This document shows positions 1-6,847 of a stretch of 19,340 bases of DNA, piece after piece; within the stretch, counting starts at the first letter, position 1; the number at the start of each line of letters is the position of its first letter. The stretch lies in assembly GCA_038232215.1 (NCBI GenBank), contig JBBSIG010000017.1:1-19340 (forward strand). Direction: 5' to 3'. The notes beneath the pieces were generated by a model. The model did not search any database. It was not told where the DNA came from and saw only the letters and a program-made list of their open reading frames with translations. The translations under genes and the position numbers were made by a program. This stretch comes from JBBSIG01 sp038232215. Its GTDB lineage: Bacteria > Actinomycetota > Thermoleophilia > Gaiellales > Gaiellaceae.

Positions 1-1
1 G

Positions 2-445
2 CACCGCGTCTATCTGTGTGCGTTCGACGGGGAAGCTCGAAGATGGCTCGCGCTGGACTCGGTGGGGCGTCCGATCGAGAGCCGCCAGCTCGTTCGCGAC
101 GCCGTCTCGATCGCCGCGCTCTGCGAGCTCGCCGAGGAGAGCTCGGGCGGCGGGGAGCTCGAGGAGCTGCGCGGCCAGCTCGTCACGCTGCGCTTGACGG
201 AGAATCCAGACGGCATCGAGGAGGCGGAGGCCGCGGCGCTCGCGCTCGAGGCGCTCGTTGGCCGGTCGCTGCGCGTGGCGACGCCCGAGTACCTCGACGA
301 GATCGGCGTGGCCACGCGGCGGCTGGAGCACGCGCTCGGAGGCGACGCAGGCTCACCCTTCGCCGAGGCCATGAAGCGGTCGCTGGCCGCGGTCGAGGAG
401 CTGGCCACGGAAGTCGAGGGTGGGTACGCGCGAGTACTGCGGTGA
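2..445 (+). CDS. Hypothetical protein, 3' portion (5' end outside window)
   Basis: The reading frame is open from the first bases of the window to a TGA at 443-445, so the true start lies upstream. The internal GTG at 62 is only the first possible start inside the window; the residues before it (HRVYLCAFDGEARRWLALDS) are equally protein-like. The visible 147 residues are acidic, Ala/Glu/Leu-rich and probably helical, with no signal peptide, membrane segment or cysteine-based motif. Third codon positions are almost all G or C, as in the neighbouring real genes. I do not recognise the family. The next gene starts 87 bp downstream on the same strand. Confidence 0.7.
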   Translation, partial: HRVYLCAFDGEARRWLALDSVGRPIESRQLVRDAVSIAALCELAEESSGGGELEELRGQLVTLRLTENPDGIEEAEAAALALEALVGRSLRVATPEYLDEIGVATRRLEHALGGDAGSPFAEAMKRSLAAVEELATEVEGGYARVLR

Positions 446-532
446 GCGGACGCGGCCGCGCCCTCGGCGCCCGCCGGGCTGCACGGGTCCCCCGGACGTA
501 GCACTCGGCTCGTCTGGCAGACTGCCCGGAGC

Positions 533-826
533 ATGGAAGGTGGCTTCAACTTCCCGTTCGGGGGCGACCCGGAAGACCTGATGCGCAGCATCCAGGAGTT
601 TGCGGCGCAGCAGGCCGAGTCCGTCCAGGAGACGCAGCGCGAGCAATTCGCGACGCTGACGCTCAACACCGCGGTCGAGCTGACCGCGGCCGCGCTGAAG
701 CGCATGGACGTCACGGGCGACCCCGATGCGCAGGCCGGCGCACTCAGAGACGCAATGCGCGTGCTGTTCCCCGAGGCTGTCGCTCTCGTGAGCGCTGCCC
801 GTCAGGGCTTCATGCGCGAGCGGTAG
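533..826 (+). CDS. Small hypothetical protein (97 aa)
   Basis: An ATG-started frame of 97 codons with the strong G/C third-position bias of real genes here. The protein opens with a Gly/Phe-rich stretch (MEGGFNFPFGGDPEDLM), followed by a Gln/Glu-rich helical segment and a second Ala-rich helix. It has no cysteines and no membrane segment, so it is probably a small soluble helical protein. A weak -10-like CAGACT lies at 518-523, nine bases before the ATG, and GGAG lies close upstream. The family is unknown. It ends 24 bp before proline dehydrogenase on the same strand and may be co-transcribed with it. Confidence 0.65.
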   Translation: MEGGFNFPFGGDPEDLMRSIQEFAAQQAESVQETQREQFATLTLNTAVELTAAALKRMDVTGDPDAQAGALRDAMRVLFPEAVALVSAARQGFMRER

Positions 827-850
827 GCTCGCGGAGCCTCGCCGCGCGGG

Positions 851-1771
851 ATGGCTCTTCTCGACCGCGCGCTCGTCCGTCTGCTCCCGGCCGTGCCGAG
901 ACCGCTCGTGCGGCGGCTTTCGTCGCGCTACATCGCCGGCCCGGAGCTCTCCGACGCGGTGCGCGCCGTTCGCGAGCTGAACGAGCAAGGTAAGGCGGCG
1001 ACCGTCGACGTCCTCGGGGAGGAGATCACCGCTGAGGCGGACGCGCGGGGGATCGTCGAGGCATACGCCGACGTCTTCGCCGCGATCGAGCGCGAGGGGC
1101 TCGACGCGAACGTCAGTGTCAAGCTGACCGGGCTCGGGCTGAAGCTCGGCTACGAGATCTGTCGCGCGAACCTCGAGGCCGTCGTGCGCGACGCGCGCGA
1201 GCGCGGAAACTACGTGCGGATCGACATGGAGGACTCGTCCACCACGGACGACACGCTCCAGCTCTACCGGGAGCTGCGCGACGCCGGCCACACGAACGTG
1301 GGGGTCGTGCTCCAGGCGGCCCTTCGCCGTACGGTCGCCGACGCGCGGGCGCTCGCCCCGCTGCGGCCAAGCGTCCGGCTCTGCAAGGGGATCTACCTCG
1401 AGCCGCCCGAGCACGCGTTTCTCGACTTCGAGGCGATCCGGGCGAACTTCGTCGCTGCGCTCGTAGAGCTGCTCGACGCCGGCTGCTACGTCGGCGTCGC
1501 CACGCACGACGAGTGGCTGATCTCCGAGGCGAAGCGCCTCGTCGCCGAGCGGGGGCTCCGCCGCGAGGAGTACGAGTTCCAGATGCTCCTCGGCGTGCGC
1601 GAGGACGTGGGCGACGCGCTCGTGCGCGAGGGGCGGCGCCTGCGCATCTACGTGCCGTTCGGGCGGCACTGGTATGCGTACTCGCTCCGACGGCTCCAGG
1701 AGAACCCGAAGATCGCCGGCTACGTCGCCGGCGACACGCTCAGGCGACTGCGCGGCAACGGCACGCGTTGA
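851..1771 (+). CDS. Proline dehydrogenase (PRODH)
   Basis: FAD-dependent oxidation of L-proline to 1-pyrroline-5-carboxylate. The 306-aa length fits monofunctional bacterial PRODH. The family motifs of the beta/alpha barrel appear in order: VSVKLTGLG (about residue 92), RIDMED (about 123), GVVLQAALRR (about 155), RLCKGIYLEP (about 176), VATHDE (about 218), EFQMLLGV (about 242), and the C-terminal substrate-binding helix RIYVPFGRHWYAYSLRRLQE with its paired arginines. There is no fused P5C dehydrogenase domain and no putA-like DNA-binding domain. The TGA overlaps a TTG start of the next gene (TTGA), suggesting translational coupling to an aminotransferase. A P5C dehydrogenase partner is not visible. 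Confidence 0.93.
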   Translation: MALLDRALVRLLPAVPRPLVRRLSSRYIAGPELSDAVRAVRELNEQGKAATVDVLGEEITAEADARGIVEAYADVFAAIEREGLDANVSVKLTGLGLKLGYEICRANLEAVVRDARERGNYVRIDMEDSSTTDDTLQLYRELRDAGHTNVGVVLQAALRRTVADARALAPLRPSVRLCKGIYLEPPEHAFLDFEAIRANFVAALVELLDAGCYVGVATHDEWLISEAKRLVAERGLRREEYEFQMLLGVREDVGDALVREGRRLRIYVPFGRHWYAYSLRRLQENPKIAGYVAGDTLRRLRGNGTR

Positions 1772-2781
1772 TCTGGGCGAGCGCCGAAGGTTGTCGCGTG
1801 GTCGACGCGGACGGACGCGAGTACCTCGACCTGTCCGGCGGCTTCGGCGTCGCCGCGCTCGGCCATCGGAACGCACGCGTCGCCGAGGCGATCGCCTCCC
1901 AGCCCGTGGTCCACGCACTCGGCGATCTCGCCGAGGCCGAGGTGACGCAGAGGCTCCGCAGCCGGCTCGGCCGCCCCGCGAAGCTCGGCGTCACGGGTGA
2001 GGACGCGGTCGAGATCGCGCTCCGTACCGCGCTTCTCGCGACCGGAAGGCCCGGGATCGTCGCGTTCGACGGCGCCTATCACGGCACGGGCCTTGCAGCG
2101 CTCGCGGCAACCGGCTTCGAGCGCTTCCGCGAGCCGTTCGCCGCCTGGCTCCCGGGACCCGTCCACAGGCGCGCCTACGGAGCCGACCCGGGCCCGCTGC
2201 CGCCCGACGCCGGCTGCGTGATCGTCGAGCCGGTGCAGGGACGCGCGGGCGCGCGAGTGCCGCCGGCGGGATTCCTCGAGACGCTGCGCCGGCGCTGCGA
2301 CGAGGCGGGGGCGCTCCTCGTCGCCGACGAGATCTACTGCGGGCTCGGTCGCACCGGCGTGCTCTGGCGCTCCGGAGACCTCGCGGACGTCCTGTGCACG
2401 GGGAAAGCGCTCGGGCACGGGCTGCCGCTCTCGGCGGCACTCTTTCGGCCGGGGCTGGAACGTGTGTGGGAGCTCGGACCCGAGGACGTCTACACCCACA
2501 CGCACACGGGGAGCCCGCTCGCGTGCGCCGCCGCGCTCGTCGTGCTCGACGAGGTGCCGCGGTTGCTCGAGCGGGTGCGCGCGGCCGGCGAGCTGCTGGA
2601 GTCGGCGGGCTGGCGCGGAGCCGGCCTGATGCGGGCCCGCAGCGGTGACGCGGACGAGGCGCTCCGCCGCGGCGTGATCGTCATCCCCGCCGGCGAGGAC
2701 GGCTCGCTGATCTCGGCGACGCCGCCTCTCACCATTTCCCCCGCCGAGCTCGAGGAGGCGCTCGAACGCCTCGACCTCTAG
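1768..2781 (+). CDS. Class III (PLP-dependent) aminotransferase, short form
   Basis: Fold-type I, class III aminotransferase (ornithine / GABA / glutamate-1-semialdehyde group). Visible motifs are an N-terminal DADGREYLDLSGG, GEDAVEIALR, the FDGAYHG loop, EPVQG, LLVADEIYCGLGRTG with cofactor-binding Asp187, CTGKALGHGLPLS with the Schiff-base Lys213, and the THTHTGSPLACAAAL segment. TTG at 1768 is chosen because it forms a TTGA overlap with the proline dehydrogenase stop and keeps the conserved start of the fold; GTG 1798 would cut into it. At 337 aa it is shorter than the usual 400-450, with a shortened N-terminus and C-terminal small domain. The substrate cannot be read from sequence. Coupling to PRODH suggests proline, ornithine or a related amino acid. 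Confidence 0.85.
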   Translation: MIWASAEGCRVVDADGREYLDLSGGFGVAALGHRNARVAEAIASQPVVHALGDLAEAEVTQRLRSRLGRPAKLGVTGEDAVEIALRTALLATGRPGIVAFDGAYHGTGLAALAATGFERFREPFAAWLPGPVHRRAYGADPGPLPPDAGCVIVEPVQGRAGARVPPAGFLETLRRRCDEAGALLVADEIYCGLGRTGVLWRSGDLADVLCTGKALGHGLPLSAALFRPGLERVWELGPEDVYTHTHTGSPLACAAALVVLDEVPRLLERVRAAGELLESAGWRGAGLMRARSGDADEALRRGVIVIPAGEDGSLISATPPLTISPAELEEALERLDL

Positions 2782-2805
2782 CCCGTGAACCAGAGGGGGC
2801 TTGCC

Positions 2806-3099
2806 TTACGGAGGATCGAGAGGCGGGCCCGGAGCCGCTTCCTCCTCGACGTACGTCGCCCTGCGAGGCCCGTACGGACGGCGGCGGGAGGGAGCCCCGG
2901 GCTCCACGTACGCTGCTCGCCGGCCGAAGCGCGGGCCCCAGCTCTCCCAGAAGAGCAGGTCGAGGAAGAAGCCGAGGATGCCGACGAGCATCAGGATCAC
3001 GCCGACCACCTGCACGTCGAGGCCCTGCACCTCTGCGGTGACCGCCCAGGTGAGGATCGCGCCGAGCGCGATCAGGAGGAGGCTGACGGCGATGCCCAT
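2806..3099 (-). CDS. DUF6458-like small membrane protein
   Basis: A 97-aa protein starting MGIAVSLLLIALGAIL, with two predicted membrane segments (about residues 3-21 and 30-50) joined by a short VQGLDVQVVG loop, and a polar, Arg/Pro-rich cytoplasmic tail. This pattern (MGIxVSLxLIAxGAIL ... VGVILMxVGIxG) matches the small actinobacterial membrane family I know as DUF6458, whose function is unknown. I chose the second Met (3099) over the one at 3129, because the family begins there and a TACACT box sits exactly 7 nt upstream. It converges with the aminotransferase, with 24 bp between their stops. Confidence 0.8.
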   Translation of the reverse strand: MGIAVSLLLIALGAILTWAVTAEVQGLDVQVVGVILMLVGILGFFLDLLFWESWGPRFGRRAAYVEPGAPSRRRPYGPRRATYVEEEAAPGPPLDPP

Positions 3100-3106
3100 C
3101 GGAGCC

Positions 3107-3112
3107 AGTGTA
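3107..3112 (-). promoter_or_regulatory. -10-like box of DUF6458-like gene (leaderless)
   Basis: On the minus strand TACACT is followed by 7 nt and then the ATG at 3099. Transcription would therefore start at or next to the start codon. No convincing -35 or Shine-Dalgarno sequence is seen. Confidence 0.5.
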
Positions 3113-3217
3113 CGAAAGGAGCCGCGCACCCGCCGGACGTCGCCGCGGGCGGGAGATCACTGAGACGGGGGATCGAGCCGTCCGGCAGCCTTCCGATTAC
3201 CCCGGCGAGGATCTATT

Positions 3218-3282
3218 TGGGTTCGGTGCCGCAACTGGTGCCGCAGCCAGTCCGGAAGCTTCCCCCCAGCTTCCCGAACCCA
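3218..3282. other. Structured intergenic segment (three-way-junction-like RNA fold)
   Basis: Outer stem 3218-3225 (TGGGTTCG) pairs perfectly with 3275-3282. Inside lie hairpin ACTGG/CCAGT (3234-3238 / 3247-3251) and hairpin GGAAGCT/AGCTTCC (3254-3260 / 3268-3274), which abuts the outer stem. A 9-base direct repeat GGTGCCGCA (3225-3233 and 3237-3245) places one copy in the junction and one around the first loop. The strand is undecided: on plus it would be followed by the terminator-like hairpin at 3288-3315; on minus it would lie between fabL and the DUF6458-like gene. It matches no RNA family I can name. Confidence 0.4.
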
Positions 3283-3287
3283 TGAGA

Positions 3288-3315
3288 GAGAGGCGGCGCC
3301 CCTAGGCCGCCTCTC
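3288..3315. terminator. Terminator-like hairpin downstream of fabL
   Basis: A perfect 10-bp stem GAGAGGCGGC / GCCGCCTCTC with an 8-base loop. On the plus strand it is followed by CCCTTTCC. It starts 20 bp past the fabL stop on the minus strand. The T-tract is weak in either direction, as is common in GC-rich genomes, so it could act for fabL (minus), for a plus-strand transcript from the adjacent structured segment, or both. Confidence 0.55.
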
Positions 3316-3334
3316 CCTTTCCTCACCCGGGCTC

Positions 3335-4072
3335 TCAGGCGAGAAGCGAGAAGCCGCCGTCGAGCACGAGAGTCTGACCTCGCACCATCTCGGCCTCCGG
3401 CGAGCAGAGGAAGAGCACGACGCCGGCGACGTCGTCGGGCTCGACGAGCCGGCCGGCCGGCGTGCGCGCGCGGCCGTGGGCGAGCATCTGCTCCCGGTTC
3501 GGGAAGTGCTCGAGGGCACCCGTCTCGACGACGCCGGCGGAGACGGCGTTCACGCGGATCCCGCGCGGCGCCAGCTCGACCGCGAGATAACGAACGATCG
3601 ACTCGAGCGCCGCCTTCGAGGTGCCGACGAGGACGTAGTTCTCGAGCACGCGGCTCGAGCCGAGGCTGGAGATGGCGACGATCGTCGATCCGGCCGGCAT
3701 CGACGGCGCCGTCGCGCGTGCGAGCGAGAGGAGTGCGCGGGCGTTCGCGGCGAGCGTCCAGTCCCAATGCTTGTCCTTCGTCTCGAGGGCCGGCCGGATC
3801 ACCCCGGTCGCCGCGTTGTGCACGACGACCCCGTACGGGCCGTGGGCGGCGAGCTCGGCGACGACGCGCTCCGAGGCCACGTCACCGCGCACGAGGACGG
3901 GCTCGGCCCCGGTCGCCCGCACCGCCTCGGCGGCCTCCTCCGCCGCGCGGTCGTTTCGCATGTAGCCGAGCACCACTCGTCCCGCGCCCGCGCTCGCGAG
4001 GCGAAGCGCGATCGAGCGTCCGATCCCGCGCGTGCCGCCCGTCACCATGACGGACGCACCGCCGAGGGTCAT
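3335..4072 (-). CDS. fabL: Enoyl-[acyl-carrier-protein] reductase, FabL type (SDR superfamily)
   Basis: A 245-aa Rossmann-fold short-chain dehydrogenase with nucleotide motif VTGGTRGIG (residues 10-18), HNAATG (85-90) and Ser135/Ser136. The active site does not show the classic YxxxK: the residue at that place is Val149, and instead Tyr146 and Lys153 form the Y-x6-K spacing of enoyl-ACP reductases. Stretches such as ETKDKHWDWT, SSLGSSRVLENY, EHFPNREQML and VRGQTLVLDGG closely resemble the Bacillus NADPH enzyme FabL (enoyl-ACP reductase III), which reduces the enoyl intermediate in fatty acid elongation and is comparatively triclosan-tolerant. The start forms an ATGA overlap with the 92-aa gene upstream. 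A related SDR with another enoyl substrate cannot be excluded. Confidence 0.82.
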   Translation of the reverse strand: MTLGGASVMVTGGTRGIGRSIALRLASAGAGRVVLGYMRNDRAAEEAAEAVRATGAEPVLVRGDVASERVVAELAAHGPYGVVVHNAATGVIRPALETKDKHWDWTLAANARALLSLARATAPSMPAGSTIVAISSLGSSRVLENYVLVGTSKAALESIVRYLAVELAPRGIRVNAVSAGVVETGALEHFPNREQMLAHGRARTPAGRLVEPDDVAGVVLFLCSPEAEMVRGQTLVLDGGFSLLA

Positions 4073-4347
4073 CGTCGCGGCGGCAGCGGCTCGGAGGCGG
4101 GTGCGGAGCTCGGGATCCCCTCCCAGCCGAGCCGCCCGGGCGACTCGCGCCCGCCCTCCTGGGCCTTCGAGGAAGCGTGGCCGAGCCGCTCGAGCAGCTC
4201 CATCTTCTCCTCGGCGTAGCGTCGCACCGGATCGTCCTCGGGGAGGTGCAGGACGAGCTCGCGCACGCGCGCGCGAAGCTGGTAGGCGAAGTGCGGAGTC
4301 GCCGGCCCGACGAGCGCGTCGATCCGATCTCGGGTCGTCGGGGGCAT
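4069..4347 (-). CDS. Hypothetical protein (92 aa) coupled to fabL
   Basis: The ATG at 4347 is preferred over the far upstream 4467, which lies inside the divergent EamA gene, because a TACGCT box sits exactly 7 nt before it. The first 60 residues (MPPTTRDRIDALVG ... VRRYAEEKMELLERL) are helical, with a VRELVLHLPEDDPVRRYAEE core. The tail is Gly/Pro/Ser-rich and probably disordered. It has no membrane segment and no cysteine. Its TGA overlaps the fabL ATG (ATGA), so the two are likely translated in coupled fashion. I do not recognise the family; an accessory or regulatory role with the reductase is only a guess from position. Confidence 0.7.
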   Translation of the reverse strand: MPPTTRDRIDALVGPATPHFAYQLRARVRELVLHLPEDDPVRRYAEEKMELLERLGHASSKAQEGGRESPGRLGWEGIPSSAPASEPLPPRR

Positions 4348-4354
4348 CGCCGAA

Positions 4355-4360
4355 AGCGTA
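4355..4360 (-). promoter_or_regulatory. -10-like box of the 92-aa gene / fabL operon (leaderless)
   Basis: TACGCT on the minus strand, 7 nt before ATG 4347. It lies 5 bp from the divergent TAGGGT box of the EamA gene, so the two promoters overlap. Confidence 0.5.
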
Positions 4361-4365
4361 GTCGG

Positions 4366-4371
4366 TAGGGT
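4366..4371 (+). promoter_or_regulatory. -10-like box of EamA gene (leaderless)
   Basis: TAGGGT followed by 7 nt and then GTG 4379. There is no Shine-Dalgarno sequence. Its -35 region would fall inside the first codons of the divergent 92-aa gene. Confidence 0.5.
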
Positions 4372-4378
4372 CGAGAGA

Positions 4379-5323
4379 GTGCGCCGCCCGTCGACCGTCG
4401 ACGTGATGCTTCTCGTCACGGTCCTGCTCTGGGCCCTCAACTTCACCGTCACCAAGTACGTGCTCACGCACGGTTTGCACCCGCTCGCGTACTCCGTGAC
4501 GCGCTACGGCAGCGCCGCCACGCTCTTCGCGTTGTTCACCTATGCGCGCGAGGGGTCGCTGACGGTGCGGCGGCGCGACATCGGGCTCCTGCTCGCGGCC
4601 GCCACCTTGGGCATCTGGCTGAACCAGCTCGGATACGTCTACGCGATCTCGTTCACCACGGCCTCGACCGTGGCGCTGATCCTCGGCGTGACGCCGATCT
4701 TCGCCGCGCTCTTCGCGTGGACGCTGCGACTCGAGCGGCTGGGCCGGCGCTTCTGGCTGGCAGCCGCCGTCTCGTTCGTCGGCGTCGCTCTCGTCGCGGT
4801 CGGCAAGCCGGATGTCGGTGTCTCCGGGGATCTCAAGGGCGATGCGCTCGCCGTCTTGACGGCCGCCACCTGGGCCGCGTACTCGGTCGCGATCGCACCC
4901 CTGATGCGCCGCTACTCGCCGTACAGGATCAGCGCGATCGTTCTCCTCGTGGGCTGGGTCCCGCTCGCGCTCACGGGTGCGAAGCAGGTGCTCGAGCAGG
5001 ACTACGCGGTCGGCTGGCCCGTCTGGCTCGCCTTCGGGTACGCGGTGGTCGGCCCCCTCCTCGTGACGAACATCCTCTGGTTCACCGCCATCGACAGGGT
5101 GGGGCCCGCGCGGGCGACGCTGTTCGCGAACATCCAGCCCTTCTTCGCCGCGATCTTCGCGCTCGTCCTGCTCTCCGAGCACATGTCGCTCCTCCAGGTC
5201 GTGGGCGGTCTCGCGATCGGCGCCGGCATCTTCCTCGCGGGACGTCGCCGGCAAGCGGCCCGTTCGGCTACCGCCTCGGTCGAGGTCGAGCGCCCGGCAC
5301 AGGTCGAGACGCTGCGCGCGTGA
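4379..5323 (+). CDS. EamA/DMT-family transporter
   Basis: A 314-aa integral membrane protein with two tandem EamA halves and about ten hydrophobic helices, as in the drug/metabolite transporter superfamily. The first half begins LLVTVLLWALNFTVTKYVL (about residue 11). The second begins near ALAVLTAATWAAYSVAIAPL (about 160) and ends with VVGGLAIGAGIFLAG, followed by a short charged tail. Members export amino acids, metabolites or drugs; the substrate is not predictable here. The GTG start is supported by a TAGGGT box 7 nt upstream. Its stop overlaps the GTG start of a large MFS exporter (GTGA), so two membrane transporters are made together. Confidence 0.88.
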   Translation: MRRPSTVDVMLLVTVLLWALNFTVTKYVLTHGLHPLAYSVTRYGSAATLFALFTYAREGSLTVRRRDIGLLLAAATLGIWLNQLGYVYAISFTTASTVALILGVTPIFAALFAWTLRLERLGRRFWLAAAVSFVGVALVAVGKPDVGVSGDLKGDALAVLTAATWAAYSVAIAPLMRRYSPYRISAIVLLVGWVPLALTGAKQVLEQDYAVGWPVWLAFGYAVVGPLLVTNILWFTAIDRVGPARATLFANIQPFFAAIFALVLLSEHMSLLQVVGGLAIGAGIFLAGRRRQAARSATASVEVERPAQVETLRA

Positions 5324-6837
5324 GGCCCCTGCGCGAGCGTCTCGCCACTCGGCCGCCCGGCTACCGGTTCACCGTGGGACGGATCCTCGCCATCTACTCG
5401 GGACTGATGGCGACGGTTCTGCTCGCGTCGCTCGACCAGACGATCGTGGCCACGGCGCTTCCCCGCATCGTCTCCGACCTCGGAGGGCTGTCGAGCTACT
5501 CGTGGGTCTTCACCGCCTACCTGCTCGCCTCCACCGTCTCGGTTCCGATCTGGGGCAAGCTCGGCGACATCTACGGCCGGCGGCCGCTCTTCCTGGTCGC
5601 GATCCCGATCTTCCTGCTCGGCTCCGCCCTGTGCGGCGTCGCGCAGTCGATGGCCCAGCTGGTGGTCTTCCGGGCCGTGCAGGGACTCGGCGCGGGCGGT
5701 CTGATCCCGCTGGCGCTCGCGACCGTCGCCCTCATCGTCCCACCGCGAGACCGCGGCCGCTACCAGGGCCTCATCGCGGCCACGTTCGCCGCCGCGTCGA
5801 TCATCGGCCCCGCGGTCGGCGGACTGATCGTCGACGCCTCGAGCTGGCGCTGGATCTTCTACGTGAACCTCCCGATCGGCGGACTCGCCCTCCTCGTCAT
5901 CTCGGCGACGATGCCGAGGCGCGCGGAGCGGCGCGAGCACTCGATCGACTACGCCGGCGCGGCGCTGCTCGCGGTTGGCACGACAGCGCTCCTGCTCGGC
6001 CTCGTCTGGGGCGGCCAGGACTTCCCCTGGCGCTCCGCCCAGGTGATCGGCGCCCTCGCTGCGGGCGCGGCGGTGCTGGCCGCGTTCGGCTTCGTGGAGC
6101 GGCGGGTGCAGGAGCCGGTCCTGCCCTTCGAGCTCCTCCGCGAGCGGAACGTCGCCGCCGGGGTGCTCTCGGTCGGCCTCGTCGCGATGGCGATGTTCGG
6201 GACGATCTCGTTCGTGCCGCTCTTCGTGCAGGGCGTGATCGGCACGTCTGCGGTCTCCTCGGGCGTCGTCCTGACTCCGATGATGCTCGGCGCCGTCTCC
6301 ATGAGCATCCTCTCCGGGCAGTGGGTCTCGCGGACCGGCCGCTACAAGCTGAACGCCCTCGCCGGCTCGGTCGTGCTCGGAGTCGGGATGCTCCTGCTCT
6401 CGCGCATGGACGTCTCCACGACGAACGGGGAGGCGGCGAGGAACATGCTCGTCTCGGGCATCGGGATGGGGCTGATGATGCAGGTGTTCGTGGTTGTCGT
6501 TCAGAACGCGGTGCCCGTACGCGCGCTCGGCTCCGCGACCGCGCTCACGCAGTTCGCGCGGGCGATCGGCGCCACCCTCGGCGTGGCGCTGATGGGCGCC
6601 ATCGTCAATCAGGGGCTGCCCGAGCAGGCGCGCGGGCGGACAGTCGTGCACAGGCTGCCGCCGGCTCTCCGCGAGCAGCTCGCTGCCGCCCTCCATCCCG
6701 CCTTCGCGGCCGCGGTGGGCGTCTGTGTCGTCGTGCTCGTACTGGTCCTCGTCGGCATCCGGGAGGTTCCGCTCCGTCGGGGCTTCGACGATGCACCCGA
6801 CGCTCCGCCCGCCGAGACGCGCGCTGTCGCCGGGTAG
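5320..6837 (+). CDS. MFS exporter, DHA2 (14-TM) family
   Basis: A 505-aa major facilitator of the DHA2 drug:H+ antiporter type (EmrB/QacA relatives). It has motif LDQTIVATALPRI (D1) in the first helix, motif A WGKLGDIYGRR in loop 2-3, motif C-like GPAVGG in helix 5, and hydrophobic segments to about residue 480 consistent with 14 helices. The GTG at 5320 is chosen because it overlaps the EamA stop (GTGA) and precedes the first helix by about 20 residues; the longer open frame upstream is only the shifted frame of the EamA gene. Its TAG stop is also the first three bases of the -10 box of the HPPD gene. The substrate is unknown; multidrug or metabolite export is the family role. Confidence 0.88.
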   Translation: MRPLRERLATRPPGYRFTVGRILAIYSGLMATVLLASLDQTIVATALPRIVSDLGGLSSYSWVFTAYLLASTVSVPIWGKLGDIYGRRPLFLVAIPIFLLGSALCGVAQSMAQLVVFRAVQGLGAGGLIPLALATVALIVPPRDRGRYQGLIAATFAAASIIGPAVGGLIVDASSWRWIFYVNLPIGGLALLVISATMPRRAERREHSIDYAGAALLAVGTTALLLGLVWGGQDFPWRSAQVIGALAAGAAVLAAFGFVERRVQEPVLPFELLRERNVAAGVLSVGLVAMAMFGTISFVPLFVQGVIGTSAVSSGVVLTPMMLGAVSMSILSGQWVSRTGRYKLNALAGSVVLGVGMLLLSRMDVSTTNGEAARNMLVSGIGMGLMMQVFVVVVQNAVPVRALGSATALTQFARAIGATLGVALMGAIVNQGLPEQARGRTVVHRLPPALREQLAAALHPAFAAAVGVCVVVLVLVLVGIREVPLRRGFDDAPDAPPAETRAVAG

Positions 6838-6840
6838 GAT
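6835..6840 (+). promoter_or_regulatory. -10-like box of HPPD gene (leaderless, overlaps MFS stop)
   Basis: TAGGAT, whose first three bases are the MFS stop codon, followed by 7 nt and then GTG 6848. No Shine-Dalgarno sequence is seen. Confidence 0.55.
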
Positions 6841-6847
6841 CAGGCCC

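Noticed and set aside
353..1918. Long minus-strand open frame (521 codons) over PRODH
   Set aside because: Arg/Asp/His/Val-rich composition typical of the reverse complement of GC-rich genes; PRODH on the plus strand has unmistakable motifs.
3218..3282. tRNA, SRP RNA or c-di-AMP riboswitch
   Set aside because: No anticodon or T-arm pattern; the CCGGAAG resemblance to SRP RNA is not followed by the needed bases; the riboswitch 3' core is absent apart from CCGAACCC.
4073..5254. N-terminal extension of the fabL frame (up to 639 codons)
   Set aside because: The extension is Arg/Asp/Glu-rich shadow of the EamA gene; the family starts at 4072, which also forms ATGA with the upstream gene.
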